A DNA stretch of 64,000 nucleotides from Ruegeria atlantica (lineage in GTDB: Bacteria; Pseudomonadota; Alphaproteobacteria; Rhodobacterales; Rhodobacteraceae). The stretch covers positions 62,001 through 126,000 of the forward strand of contig NZ_WQFE01000007.1 of the NCBI RefSeq assembly GCF_013033965.1, written 5' to 3'. A program made the position numbers and the translations under genes. Under the pieces are notes generated by a model. That model saw only the letters and a program-made list of their open reading frames with translations. It did no database searches and was not told the DNA's origin. The stretch's first letter is position 1, and every line of letters begins with the position of its first letter. This document shows, one piece after another, positions 26,312 to 35,506 of this stretch.

Positions 26312-27145
26312 TCACTGGGCGACCTGGTCAGCCCATTCGTTTCCAGCAAACCAATAGTCATGACGCTCTTTCAGCCAGCCGGAACGCCACTGCTGGGCGA
26401 TCCAGTTGTTGAAATAGTTCATGGCGTCCGGGTCACCCTTTCGCACACCAAAAGCTTCACCGCGCGGATCATAAAGATTTTCGAACGGCACACTCAGCGT
26501 TTCAGGGTGCAACCCAGCCTCGCGGTTCGGAGTCGGCTGCGCTGCCATGGAAGCATGAGCGTTCCCATTCAGAACCTCCTGAGTCGAGGCACCGTCTTCA
26601 TCGAACAACAGCAATGTCGCATCAGGGAAGTTTTGTGCGATCACCGCCGCAGGTGTCGCACCGCGACGGGCGGCAAAGGTCACTTCGGGTTTGTTGAAAT
26701 CCTCAAGTGTCATGCCTTCGGTCATCGATTTATTGGCCAGAATGGCCAGACCCGAATAGGCGTATGGGTCGGTAAAGTTGATGGTAAGGTTCCGCTGCGC
26801 CGTCACCGACATGCCCGAGATGATCACGTCGAAATTGCCCGAGACCAGCGCCGGGATGATACCGTCCCAAGCGGTGGGCACGAATTCGACCTCTACCCCC
26901 ATATCCTCGGCCAGTTGACGGCCAACATCCAGCTCGAATCCGATCAGATCGCCATTCTTGTCGCGCATCGACCATGGCACGAATAGCGACAGACCGATCC
27001 GGATCACGCCATCCTGTTTGATAGTTTCAATCACACTTTCGCTGGATAGTTCCTGCGTAGTGCTCTGCGCCCAGCCTGAGGTCGCCACACCGGTAGCCAC
27101 GACCGCGCCGAGGGCAGCCCCGAGCATTCTGCGAGAAAGCTTCAT
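26312..27145 (-). CDS. Polar amino-acid ABC transporter substrate-binding protein
   Basis: The ATG at 27145, with AAGGAG upstream, gives 277 residues and a Sec signal peptide (MKLSRRMLGAALGAVVATGV, cleavage after SGWA). The mature part is a family-3 solute-binding protein (GVIRIGLSLFVPW, LIGFELDVGRQLAEDMGVEV, WDGIIPALVSGNFDVIISGM). It captures an amino acid or related zwitterion in the periplasm. It sits between the two permease genes on the minus strand. The specificity pocket cannot be read reliably. Confidence 0.93.
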   Translation of the reverse strand: MKLSRRMLGAALGAVVATGVATSGWAQSTTQELSSESVIETIKQDGVIRIGLSLFVPWSMRDKNGDLIGFELDVGRQLAEDMGVEVEFVPTAWDGIIPALVSGNFDVIISGMSVTAQRNLTINFTDPYAYSGLAILANKSMTEGMTLEDFNKPEVTFAARRGATPAAVIAQNFPDATLLLFDEDGASTQEVLNGNAHASMAAQPTPNREAGLHPETLSVPFENLYDPRGEAFGVRKGDPDAMNYFNNWIAQQWRSGWLKERHDYWFAGNEWADQVAQ

Positions 27146-27180
27146 CTTGGTTCTCCTTGTTGTCCGACATATTTTCCGGG

Positions 27181-28023
27181 TTATTGGTCGACGGCATATT
27201 TCTTCTCCAGATGGCTTACGCCGATCGACAGGATCAGGGTCACCACCAAATAAACCAGTGCGATGGTGAACCAGATTTCGAAACTCATGTATGTGTCCGA
27301 AATGATGTTGCGTCCGAAGGTCGTCAGCTCGGCCACTGCAATCACGCTGACAATAGCCGAGGATTTTATGAGGTGAACGACCTCGCCGGTCATCGGCGGC
27401 AGCATGAAGCGGACGGATTGTGGCAGGATGATATAGCGATAAGTCTGGGAAGGGCTCATCCCGATAGATTTGGCGGCCTCCCACTGGCCGGTGGGGACGG
27501 CGTTGATCCCGGCCCGAAAGATTTCCGAAATCAAGGCAGAATGGAACACGGCCAGGGTAAGAATACTGGCTGTGTATCGGTCAAATCCAAAGATCGGCCC
27601 CAGAACATAATAAAAGAGATAAAGCAGAACCAGCAGCGGGATGTTACGGATCAACTCCAGAAATCCAACCGCAATTGCCGACCCGATGACCAGATCCGAC
27701 AGGCGCAGCAACGCGACAAGCAGGCCTATGACCATAGCCAGAATGAAAGCCGTGACCGACAATTTGATCGTCGCGACCAGCCCGATGGGAATCTCACCCC
27801 ATTCAAACCCGACCTCGGTATTTCGATACAGAAACTGCGGTACTCGGTACCATTGCCAGTTATACCCCATGCCCTGCGCACCGATATATGCGCCATAGGC
27901 GATCAGCCCGACGATAACGACATAGATCCCAACCGAAATCAGCGTCGAGTCAAAAAACCGCTTCAAAAAAGGCGGCTTAGGCAGCGGCTGACCCTTTGGC
28001 CGGGAAATGCCCAGATCGCTCAT
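27181..28023 (-). CDS. Polar amino-acid ABC transporter permease
   Basis: This 280-residue HisM/GlnP-family permease has the coupling loop GQWEAAKSIGMSPSQTYRYI at about 162-181. Its ATG lies one base past the stop of the ATPase gene, so both are co-translated. It would pair with the permease at 25371-26252 to form the channel. Confidence 0.93.
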   Translation of the reverse strand: MSDLGISRPKGQPLPKPPFLKRFFDSTLISVGIYVVIVGLIAYGAYIGAQGMGYNWQWYRVPQFLYRNTEVGFEWGEIPIGLVATIKLSVTAFILAMVIGLLVALLRLSDLVIGSAIAVGFLELIRNIPLLVLLYLFYYVLGPIFGFDRYTASILTLAVFHSALISEIFRAGINAVPTGQWEAAKSIGMSPSQTYRYIILPQSVRFMLPPMTGEVVHLIKSSAIVSVIAVAELTTFGRNIISDTYMSFEIWFTIALVYLVVTLILSIGVSHLEKKYAVDQ

Positions 28024-28024
28024 G

Positions 28025-28771
28025 TCAATGCGCCAAGATCTGATCTAGGAACAAACGGCAGCGTTCGCTCGAGGGGTTGGTGAAAAACTGTTCGGGTGGT
28101 GAGACTTCGACGATCTGGCCCGCCTCCATAAAGACCATCGTATCAGCGACCTTACGGGCAAAGCCCATCTCGTGAGTGACGACAACCATGGTCATGCCGG
28201 TGTCGGCCAGCTCGACCATCACGTCCAGCACCTCATTGATCATCTCGGGGTCCAGCGCGGATGTCGGTTCGTCAAACAGCATGATCCGAGTTTCCATGCA
28301 TAGAGATCGCGCAATTGCTACGCGCTGCTGCTGCCCGCCCGACAGCTGCGCAGGGTACTTGTCGGCCTGTTCCGGGATATGAACACGTTCAAGATAGTTG
28401 CGTGCGGTTTCTTCGGCCTGCGCCTTGGATATCCCGCGCACTTTCATCGGACCGATCGTCAGATTCTCTAGCACTGTCAGGTGTGGAAACAGGTTGAACT
28501 GCTGAAAGACCATACCGACTTCCTGCCGCAGCTCGCGAATTTCTTTGGCACCATCATAAACCTCGATCCCATCGATCACGAGGCGGCCGGAATTGTGCCA
28601 CTCCAGCCCGTTAAAGCAACGGATCAGCGTCGATTTTCCCGATCCCGAGGGGCCGCAGATCACGACTTTTTCACCCTGATGGACCGTCAGATCGATGTTT
28701 TTGAGCGCGTGAAACGCACCATAAAATTTATCCAGATTGGTCACTTCAATCATCGGAGTGGCTTGGTTCAT
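28025..28771 (-). CDS. Polar amino-acid ABC transporter ATP-binding protein
   Basis: A 248-residue GlnQ/HisP-type ATPase with Walker A GPSGSGKST (about 40-48), the Q-loop VFQQFNLFPH, the signature LSGGQQQRVAIARSL and Walker B IMLFDEPTSALDPEM, all intact. It is the first gene of the minus-strand operon ATPase-permease-SBP-permease-GST. The promoter should lie in the divergent region 28772-29080. Confidence 0.95.
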   Translation of the reverse strand: MNQATPMIEVTNLDKFYGAFHALKNIDLTVHQGEKVVICGPSGSGKSTLIRCFNGLEWHNSGRLVIDGIEVYDGAKEIRELRQEVGMVFQQFNLFPHLTVLENLTIGPMKVRGISKAQAEETARNYLERVHIPEQADKYPAQLSGGQQQRVAIARSLCMETRIMLFDEPTSALDPEMINEVLDVMVELADTGMTMVVVTHEMGFARKVADTMVFMEAGQIVEVSPPEQFFTNPSSERCRLFLDQILAH

Positions 28772-29080
28772 GTCGTACCTGCCTGGGTTCGTGACATCAT
28801 GCGAGGTTGTCTTTTGATGGACCGGGCGCGCAAAGGAGTTTCCCCCACCGTTACACTACAGGCGGGTCGCTGTGTTGTGGTGCCGGGCCTGCCGAAACAG
28901 CCGAGGCCGGGCTGGCGCTGCGATTGTTTGGGGCAGTCGGGCAAGGCCTGAGCCTCCTCAAATACGTTGCACACTAATTAATATGGTTGCTTAATATGCA
29001 ATACTCGTCAATAAAAAAACTCAGAGGACAAATTTTGAACTGCCCTCAGATAATACTGACGACCAAGGGAGGAACCGCAA
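28772..29080. promoter_or_regulatory. Divergent control region between the amino-acid importer and the AhpD-like operon
   Basis: No gene fits in these 309 bases. The AT-rich part holds TTGCA at 28967-28971 and TGCAA at 28997-29001 as inverted arms, with ATTAA and TTAAT nested inside, directly upstream of the AhpD-like gene. ATATGCAA here is shared with the soxB upstream region. The XRE-cupin regulator encoded at 29671 is a natural candidate to bind it. AAGGGAGGAACC before the ATG at 29081 is a strong ribosome site. Confidence 0.45.
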
Positions 29081-29659
29081 ATGTCTGCCTGGATCAGGAT
29101 GATATCTGACGAAGATGCTGATGCGCACCTGAAGGCCACTTTGGATCTGGCGCGTACACCGCACGGCACCGTCGACAATGTCATGCGGGTGCATTCGCTG
29201 CGGCCTAACACCATGAAGGGGCACGTGATTCTTTATCGAGCCTGTCTGCACGATGAGGCGAACAAAGTTCCCATGTGGTTTCAGGAAGTGATCAGTTCCT
29301 ACGTATCCACTCTCAACACCTGCCCCTATTCTTTTGCCAACCACTGGTCCAACGCCCGACACCTGATCGACGACGCCGCCCGCGCCAACCAAATCGAAGC
29401 CGCACTCGAGGCACATCGCCCTCAAGATGCGTTCGACGGCGCACATTTGGCGGCGCTGACCTATGCTGAAAAGCTGACACTTTCGCCGGGTACGATGGTC
29501 AATTCTGATGTGGCAGCCCTGAAAGACACCGGCTGGGAGGATGGCGAAATTCTCGAAATCAACCAGATCGTAGGTTACTTCAACTACGCCAACCGGTTGC
29601 TGAATGGCCTTGGTGTCACCACCGATGGCGATGTGGTGGGGTATTATAGCAGCGACTGA
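29081..29659 (+). CDS. AhpD-like / carboxymuconolactone decarboxylase-family protein
   Basis: The 192-residue all-α protein is of the peroxidase-related AhpD-like type (LRPNTMKGHVILYRACLHD, then AALTYAEKLTLSPG). The redox motif usually read as Cys-x-x-Cys is CPYSFANH at 81-88, with Ser84 in place of the resolving Cys. A classical disulfide-based peroxidase cycle is therefore unlikely. It starts an operon with the XRE-cupin regulator 11 bases downstream and the MATE exporter. Function unknown beyond the fold. Confidence 0.83.
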   Translation: MSAWIRMISDEDADAHLKATLDLARTPHGTVDNVMRVHSLRPNTMKGHVILYRACLHDEANKVPMWFQEVISSYVSTLNTCPYSFANHWSNARHLIDDAARANQIEAALEAHRPQDAFDGAHLAALTYAEKLTLSPGTMVNSDVAALKDTGWEDGEILEINQIVGYFNYANRLLNGLGVTTDGDVVGYYSSD

Positions 29660-29670
29660 AAGGACGGATC

Positions 29671-30258
29671 ATGCAAGGAGACACTCCAGGCAGACAGATC
29701 GACCGTGCCATCGGCGCCTCGCTGAAGGAACTGCGCCAAAGTCGGAAGCAATCCGCTCGTAGGCTGGCAGAACAGTCCGGTATTTCAGCCGCCATGATCA
29801 GCCGGATCGAAAATGGGTTGGTTTCTCCCTCAATCGACACTCTGGCGGCACTGGCTGAAGCGCTCGAAGTTCCGATTGTTTCCTTGTTCCGCGAAGCGCG
29901 GACAAATCACACCGACTACACTCTCGTGCGTCATGGTGAGGGACTGAAATCCAACCGTATCTCTGCGGGGCATAGCCACGAATACACTAATCTTTCACTG
30001 CATTCTCGTAAGGACCTGCGATTTCAGGCGCGTCGCGTGACTTTATTGCGCGAAGGCGGGCCGCCGCCCACTTATGTCGGCCACGGCGTAGTGTTTGTAC
30101 AGGCACTCGAAGGCGAAGCCGTTTACCGATATGGCGAGGCCCGCTTTACGCTGTCAGCTGGCGACTCGATCAGTGTGGATGCTGAGCTCAACCACGGGTT
30201 CGAAGATGTTCTGACCCCTGAGTTTGTCTTTCTAACAGTTCAGGCCGAGCGCCCATGA
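29671..30258 (+). CDS. XRE-family transcriptional regulator with C-terminal cupin domain
   Basis: The 195-residue protein is a paralogue of the regulator at 994. The helix-turn-helix lies at about 14-70 (RRLAEQSGISAAMISRIENG) and the cupin at about 105-190 (GHGVVFVQALEGEAVYRYGE). The ligand pocket is probably tuned to an amine or amino-acid metabolite. It sits between the AhpD-like gene and the MATE exporter, all on the plus strand with short gaps, so it likely regulates this operon and perhaps the divergent importer. Confidence 0.9.
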   Translation: MQGDTPGRQIDRAIGASLKELRQSRKQSARRLAEQSGISAAMISRIENGLVSPSIDTLAALAEALEVPIVSLFREARTNHTDYTLVRHGEGLKSNRISAGHSHEYTNLSLHSRKDLRFQARRVTLLREGGPPPTYVGHGVVFVQALEGEAVYRYGEARFTLSAGDSISVDAELNHGFEDVLTPEFVFLTVQAERP

Positions 30259-30270
30259 CACCCAGTTAAC

Positions 30271-31650
30271 ATGGCTCAGGCAATCGACCTTAATCTGACC
30301 CAAGGGTCCATTGCAGGCCATTTCCGAACATTGGCGATACCCGGCGCGGTCGGAATGCTTTTCAGTACACTGTACAACATCGTCGACATCTTCTTCGCCG
30401 GGCTGTTGTCGACCAGCGCCCAAGCCGGGCTGGCCCTTGGGTTTCAAGCTTTTTTCATCTCTATTTCCGTGGGCGTCGGGCTGGGTGCAGCTATGAGTGC
30501 ACTGGTCGGAAACGCCCTGGGTTCAGGCGACAACCGAGCGGCACGACGCCTAGCGGCCCAAGGGATAACTTACGGAATCGTTGCGTCTTGCCTGCTTGCC
30601 CTGGCAGGGCTTTGGTTCGGTCCATTGTTAATCAAGCTTGTCTCGGAACCAGGCGTTTATCGTGAAGCCGGGCTTCGCTATTTCTATTGGCTGCTCTTGG
30701 CAATGCCCGGGTTCCTTCTGGCTCATGGGTGTAATGGCATATTGCAGGCCCATGGCGACGCAGTGTCTATGCAGCGGGCACTTATTGTCGCGTTTCTGGC
30801 AAATATCATTCTGAATCCCCTTCTGATCTACGGAATTCCGGGCGTGATCCCGGGCATCGGCTTCAACGGTTTGGCTTTATCTACGGTGATCAGCCAAACA
30901 GGCGTGATGATCTTTTTGACCCAGCAGGTTCTTCGACGAAGGCGAATGAAACGTATGCGCGCGGCCTATTTCAGACCACGCCTGAAACGGTTTGCAGAAA
31001 TTTCGCTGCAGGTTCTGCCTACTGCCTTTTCATTCACGATTATGTTGTTGTCGGCCTTTGTCCTGCAGTTTGCACTGAAGCTGTTTGGTGAACATGCAAT
31101 TGCCGGTTATGCAATCGCTATACGGCTTGAACAGGTTTTGTTGCTGCCCATTCTGGGCGTCACGGGTGCGCTTCTTCCGATCGCCTCGCAGAATTTCGGT
31201 GCTCGGGACAGCCAGCGGGTGCGCGCCGCGTTGTTCTATTGCTGGCGAGTTGGGTTTTACATGTCACTGGTTGCGATCCCGATCCTCTGGCTCGGTGGCC
31301 CCTTAGTGATGCGCCTTTTTACAGCGGACCCCGAGGTTGTTCGCGTTGGTGTGGGATATCTACGAGTCGACAGTCTGATCCTGCCTTTTTACATGATGCT
31401 GTTTTCAATCAACTCACTTTTGCAGGCCTTCAAAAAACCCATTTGGACCGTTTGGATCAGCCTTTATCGCCAGGCCTTCGGGGTCGCGTTCTTTGTTTGG
31501 GTGTTTATTGGCATATTGGGTTTCAACGAAACCGGAGTGTGGTTCGGCACGGCAGCGGCAGTAGTGACCGGCTGGGCAGTCGCAATGGCATTGACCATAC
31601 GTATTGCGAAGACAGAGATCGGCGGATTGTGCGTGCCCGCCACGGGGTGA
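30271..31650 (+). CDS. MATE-family multidrug/metabolite exporter
   Basis: The 459-residue protein has twelve predicted membrane segments in two homologous halves of the MatE type (IPGAVGMLFSTLYNIVDIFF, LAMPGFLLAHGCNGILQAHG, and VLPTAFSFTIMLLSAFVLQF in the second half). It would exchange H+ or Na+ for an organic cation or toxic intermediate. It is the last gene of the AhpD-XRE-MATE operon. About 80 bp further on, the insertion-sequence wreckage begins. Confidence 0.92.
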   Translation: MAQAIDLNLTQGSIAGHFRTLAIPGAVGMLFSTLYNIVDIFFAGLLSTSAQAGLALGFQAFFISISVGVGLGAAMSALVGNALGSGDNRAARRLAAQGITYGIVASCLLALAGLWFGPLLIKLVSEPGVYREAGLRYFYWLLLAMPGFLLAHGCNGILQAHGDAVSMQRALIVAFLANIILNPLLIYGIPGVIPGIGFNGLALSTVISQTGVMIFLTQQVLRRRRMKRMRAAYFRPRLKRFAEISLQVLPTAFSFTIMLLSAFVLQFALKLFGEHAIAGYAIAIRLEQVLLLPILGVTGALLPIASQNFGARDSQRVRAALFYCWRVGFYMSLVAIPILWLGGPLVMRLFTADPEVVRVGVGYLRVDSLILPFYMMLFSINSLLQAFKKPIWTVWISLYRQAFGVAFFVWVFIGILGFNETGVWFGTAAAVVTGWAVAMALTIRIAKTEIGGLCVPATG

Positions 31651-31731
31651 AAAAAGGATGTGTCGCAAACTTTTTCACCTGGATTGACAAGTACGCAGGT
31701 TCCGCTGTTTGTTCTCAGCGGATAGTTCTTT

Positions 31732-31980
31732 GGTTCTGTTGCAAACTCTGCTCTCAACTGTCATTCCGACTGCGGCTTTGTTAACGCGCTTGGATCAGAC
31801 AGGAGCAAACCGTGACTATCTCATTCAAAAGTGCACATTTTCCATAGGACGTGATCTTGCACGCGGTCTTCTTCTACCTGCGCTACTGTGTCTCCTACCG
31901 GGATCTGGAAGAGATCATGGCCGAACGTGGTGTTGACCTGGATCACGCGACGCTGAACCGTTGGGTAGTGGCTGACGTCA
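31732..31980 (+). mobile_element. Truncated IS6-family element (left end and transposase start)
   Basis: GGTTCTGTTGCAAA at 31732 is a clear IS6-type terminal repeat. A transposase start follows (TISFKSAHFP, then DVILHAVFFYLRYCVSYRDL and EEIMAERGVDLDHATLNRW). An in-frame TAG sits where homologues have Lys or Arg, and homology stops after NRWVV at about 31970, before the catalytic domain. The IS3 remnant follows directly, so the truncation probably came from that insertion or a deletion. It is the same family as the elements at 0.2-0.7 and 56.3-57.1 kb. Confidence 0.85.
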
Positions 31981-31994
31981 GCTCCAATGCGACA

Positions 31995-32895
31995 GTTTAG
32001 TTTGATTTGATAAGAGAGGGTCTCTTGCTCATCGCAACCGCCAAGGAGTGGAGATGAGAAAGAAACCCGGAACCAGGCAGAGCCACGGTGAGAAGGTTGT
32101 AAAGGACATTCGCCGTGCGACCCGCAAGTAGTATTTCGCAGAAAAGAAGATCAGGATCGTGCCGAACGGCTTGAAAGGCGAGTGCAGCATCGCAGATGCT
32201 GTGCCGTCGTGAGAGCTTCACTGACACGGAAAAATATTTTGTGTCAGAGGCTTCGGTCTATCGCATCCTCAAGTCCTGCGATCTGATCACCAGCCCAGCC
32301 TATGTGGTCCTGTCCGCTGCGGACGAGTTCCAAAACAAGACAACACGACCGAACCAGCTCTGGCAGACCGACTTTACCTATCTGAAGGTGATCGGCTGGG
32401 GACGGTACTATCTCAGCACGATCCTGGACGATAACAGCCGATACATCATCGCCTGAAAGCTTTGTACGACGATGATGACCGAGGATGTGACCGACACACT
32501 GGACCTCGCCTTGCAAACCTCAGGCTGTGATCACGCAACGGTGCTGCACAAACCACGCCTGCTCAGCGACAATGGGTCCAGCTACATCTCTGGTGAGCTT
32601 GCCGAATGGTTGGAAGATCAGAAAATGGACCATGATCGAGGGGCGCCATACCATCCGCAAACTCGGGGCAGGATTGATACTTTCGTCGACCACTACAATC
32701 ACCGGCGCCACCATGAAAGCTCACAAAACCTTACGCCCACTGATGTCTACTTCGGACGCGGGCAGACCATTCTAAAAAAAAGACAATGGATCAAACGGAA
32801 GACAATCCAAACCAGGCGCCTGCTTCACCGCAAATCCGCCGCACAATCAGACCAATCGGATGAGCCACATCCTCTCTTAGATCAGAGCGCCATCT
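31995..32895 (+). mobile_element. Decayed IS3-family element with broken orfA/orfB
   Basis: An orfA start at 32054 (MRKKPGTRQSHGEKVVKDIR) hits a TAG, continues in frame (KIRIVPNGLKGECSIAD) and is then frameshifted. The rest of orfA and the start of orfB are deleted. The integrase core resumes at about 32210 (VSEASVYRILKSCDLITSPA, then NQLWQTDFTYLKVIGWGRYY). A TGA at about 32454 replaces the Trp of IIAWKL. The core then runs on to DNGSSYISGELAEWLEDQ. Another deletion joins HPQTRGR to FVDHYNHRRHHES, and the frame runs past the usual end near HRKSAA. The ends (TGATAAGAGAGG near 31998; its inverted relative near 32880) look like weak terminal repeats. Not functional. Confidence 0.82.
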
Positions 32896-32950
32896 GTCCA
32901 AAGCCCCTGACGATGGGCATATCTTTGACGATGCTCAAGGGGAATGGGCG

Positions 32951-33823
32951 TTAGGTCTGGCTCTGAATCCAATCCGAGAATGCTCGCACCGCGCCAGTTG
33001 GAGCTGTTCTGTGCGGTTGAACTAAGAAATACCCGTAGTTGGGCAGAACGGTTTGCGACAACCTAAGCAGCCTTTTCCCATTCAAATCGTCCCTAACCAA
33101 GTCATCCATCAAAGCGATTCCCTGTCCATCGATGACCGCTTGCACCCGGACATTCGGGTCGGGAACGATCAGCACATCTCTCCTTGACTGCAGGGGAAGC
33201 TTTGCGACGTTCAGCCAGTCAGACCAGGCGCTGCTGTCATCACGATCTCTCAGCAGCGTAAGTTGCGATATTGCCACTTTTATTCCTAACTCAGTCACCA
33301 AATCGGCCGCCGCCCGATTGCCCACAGGATAGGGTGGTAAGTGCATGAATGGTGTAACAGTGCCGTCACTCCAATTCCCGTTGCCCCACCTGATTGCCAG
33401 ATCCACTTCCTGCATCTCAGCTTGAGAAAACTCGATCATCGGTTGAATACGCAGCTGAACGTCCGGGTGGCTGTGCATGAATGACATCAGGCGCGGTGAC
33501 AGCCAGCGCGCAGCGAAATAGGTCGAGACCCCAACGGTCAAAGAGCGCGTTGAGATTCCCTTCAACGCCTGAATTTCGGATTCGATTTCTTTGTATCGGG
33601 TCTGGCAGATCACCAGCAGTTTCAGTCCTTCGCCGGTGAGTGTGACACCACGCGTTGTGCGCTGGAACAGGGTTACCCCAAGATCCGCCTCAAGCGTTTT
33701 GATCTGATAGCTGATAGCGCCCTTTGTCATATTGAGCGCCAACGCCGCCGTCGAAAAACTGGAATAGCGGGCGATCTCGGCAAAAAGCCTAAGCAAGTCA
33801 TGGTGATGAAAGCGAGAAGTCAT
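32951..33823 (-). CDS. LysR-family transcriptional regulator (GcvA-like)
   Basis: The start at 33823 gives 290 residues; in-frame ATGs up to 33904 would pass through the palindromic operator. The helix-turn-helix is at about 10-60 (YSSFSTAALALNMTKGAISY). The effector domain includes DLAIRWGNGNWSDG, the mark of the GcvA-like subgroup. It diverges from the MttB-like gene with a 102-bp gap containing a 9-bp-arm palindrome, so it is the likely regulator of the methyltransferase operon. Its 3' end abuts the IS3 remnant. Confidence 0.9.
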   Translation of the reverse strand: MTSRFHHHDLLRLFAEIARYSSFSTAALALNMTKGAISYQIKTLEADLGVTLFQRTTRGVTLTGEGLKLLVICQTRYKEIESEIQALKGISTRSLTVGVSTYFAARWLSPRLMSFMHSHPDVQLRIQPMIEFSQAEMQEVDLAIRWGNGNWSDGTVTPFMHLPPYPVGNRAAADLVTELGIKVAISQLTLLRDRDDSSAWSDWLNVAKLPLQSRRDVLIVPDPNVRVQAVIDGQGIALMDDLVRDDLNGKRLLRLSQTVLPNYGYFLVQPHRTAPTGAVRAFSDWIQSQT

Positions 33824-33836
33824 AGGAATAGTGTAT

Positions 33837-33866
33837 AAATTTCTTAGACGCGGAGAAAAGAAATTT
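33837..33866. promoter_or_regulatory. LysR-type operator palindrome
   Basis: AAATTTCTT at 33837-33845 and AAGAAATTT at 33858-33866 are perfect 9-bp inverted arms with a 12-base spacer, 13 bp from the regulator start and 60 bp from the MttB-like start. Size and position match a LysR recognition site serving both divergent promoters. Confidence 0.72.
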
Positions 33867-33925
33867 TCGATTTCCAAACAAATTTTCATACCCAATATCT
33901 GCATTCAGGCTCATGAAACGAAGAG

Positions 33926-35494
33926 ATGGCGTTGGATCCTTTGAACGCAGTAGCAGACACATCAACATCGGCGGGGCGCCGCAGACGCGTAGGCCGACGC
34001 CGCTTGGCCCGTGATGTTAAGCCATCTGAGAGCACGCCATTCAAGGGTCGCAAAATACCTGCTTACAATCTACTAAACGAAACGGCACTGACCCGGATCG
34101 AAGATCAAGCCGATTGGATTCTAAGTAATGTTGGCGTCGAGTTTCGGGGGGATCGTACGGCGCTGGATCACTTCGCCCAAGCAGGTGCGCGCATCGATGG
34201 CGAACGCGTGCGGTTTGAACCAGGTCACGTCCGCGCACTTTGCGCTACGGCCCCGAGCGAATTTCAGTTGCATGGCAGAGACCCAACCAAAACCGTGACA
34301 CTCGGCGGCGACAATGTTGTGCTGATGCCGGGATACGGCTCTCCCTTTGTCAGCGATCTCTCGACGGGCCGTCGCTATGCGACGCTGGAGGACTTCCGTA
34401 ATTTCGTCAAGCTGACCTATAGTGCGCCCGCCTTGCACCATTCCGGCGGCACGGTTGTGGAGCCGACAGATATTCCGGTGAACAAACGGCATCTGGACAT
34501 GATGCTGGCGCATCTCACCCTCTCGACCAAGCCCTTTATGGGGTCTGTTACGGCACCACAGCGCGCGCAGGACAGCATCGAGATGGCACGCCTCGTTTTT
34601 GGACGTGACTTCATGGAACGCCGCGCAGTGATGCAGGCCAATATCAACGTCAATTCGCCGCTGATCTATGATGACACCATGTCGTCGGTTCTGCGTATCT
34701 ATGCGGAGGCGGGCCAATGTGTCTGCGTTTCCCCTGCGATTTTCGCAGGTGCCATGGGGCCACTTTTGCCGGCCGCGGTGGCGGCGCAAACTCTGGCCGA
34801 AGCAATGGTTGGCATTGCGCTTGCGCAACTGGTGCATCCAGGTTGTCCGGTGGTGTTCGGCTCGTTCCACTCGACAATGAACCTGCGCACAGGTGCGCTG
34901 ACATTTGGATCCCCAGAGGCAAACATGACTGCGATGGCGCTCACGCAACTGGGCCGAAGACTTGGCGTACCTGTGCGCTCTGGCGGCGGGCATATCACCG
35001 CCTCCAATGCGCCCGACGGGCAAGCGATGCAGGATAGCACCGGTGCCATGTGGTCCACGCTTTTGTCCGGAGCCCATCAGGTTTGGCATGCGGCGGGCTG
35101 GCTCGAAGGTGGGCTTGTGATGTCTTACGAGAAATTTATCATGGATCTCGACCACTGCGGCGCGATGCTGAAACTGCTGCAGGGCTTCGAAACGGATGAC
35201 GAAGCCTTTGGCCGTGATGCCTATTTTGAATCGGGCCCGGGCGAGAATTTCCTGTCGACCAGTCACACGCTGCGACACTACGCGACGGCAAATTTTGAGC
35301 CGCAGATTTCTGACCCCGGACCATTCGAAACCTGGTCTGAAAATGGTGCTCTCACAGCAGATCAACGCGCCACCGGGCGGTGGCGTCAGATGTTGAACGA
35401 CTATCAACGCCCCAAAATGAAACCCGACATCCAGGCCGCGCTTGAAGACTTCGTGTCAGAGCGCAAAGCGCGAATGCCGGACGAATGGTACTAG
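33926..35494 (+). CDS. MttB-family methyltransferase, non-pyrrolysine type
   Basis: The 522-residue protein belongs to the trimethylamine methyltransferase superfamily (LTRIEDQADWILSNVGVEFR, VVLMPGYGSPFVSDLSTGRR, GGGHITASNAPDGQAMQDST). The frame has no in-frame TAG, so it lacks the pyrrolysine of archaeal MttB and is of the MtgB-like class, some of which demethylate glycine betaine or other quaternary amines. A basic Arg-rich stretch (about 18-30) precedes the fold. The next gene, 12 bases on, is a GcvT-like protein that could accept the methyl group onto tetrahydrofolate. No corrinoid protein is encoded here, although characterised members methylate one. Substrate unknown. Confidence 0.87.
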   Translation: MALDPLNAVADTSTSAGRRRRVGRRRLARDVKPSESTPFKGRKIPAYNLLNETALTRIEDQADWILSNVGVEFRGDRTALDHFAQAGARIDGERVRFEPGHVRALCATAPSEFQLHGRDPTKTVTLGGDNVVLMPGYGSPFVSDLSTGRRYATLEDFRNFVKLTYSAPALHHSGGTVVEPTDIPVNKRHLDMMLAHLTLSTKPFMGSVTAPQRAQDSIEMARLVFGRDFMERRAVMQANINVNSPLIYDDTMSSVLRIYAEAGQCVCVSPAIFAGAMGPLLPAAVAAQTLAEAMVGIALAQLVHPGCPVVFGSFHSTMNLRTGALTFGSPEANMTAMALTQLGRRLGVPVRSGGGHITASNAPDGQAMQDSTGAMWSTLLSGAHQVWHAAGWLEGGLVMSYEKFIMDLDHCGAMLKLLQGFETDDEAFGRDAYFESGPGENFLSTSHTLRHYATANFEPQISDPGPFETWSENGALTADQRATGRWRQMLNDYQRPKMKPDIQAALEDFVSERKARMPDEWY

Positions 35495-35506
35495 AAAGGA
35501 AGAACC

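Noticed and set aside
27157..28083. A 308-codon plus-strand frame opposite the ABC permease
   Set aside because: It is rich in Asp, Gln, Arg and Asn as expected opposite a membrane protein, and the permease is clearly the gene.
34121..35407. A long antisense open frame (about 428 codons) across the MttB-like gene
   Set aside because: It lies wholly opposite a well-supported family member, has no ribosome site, and its composition is the reverse-complement bias of a high-GC gene.
33926..35494. Pyrrolysine-containing trimethylamine methyltransferase
   Set aside because: No in-frame TAG interrupts the gene and no pyl genes were seen, so it is the non-pyrrolysine class.
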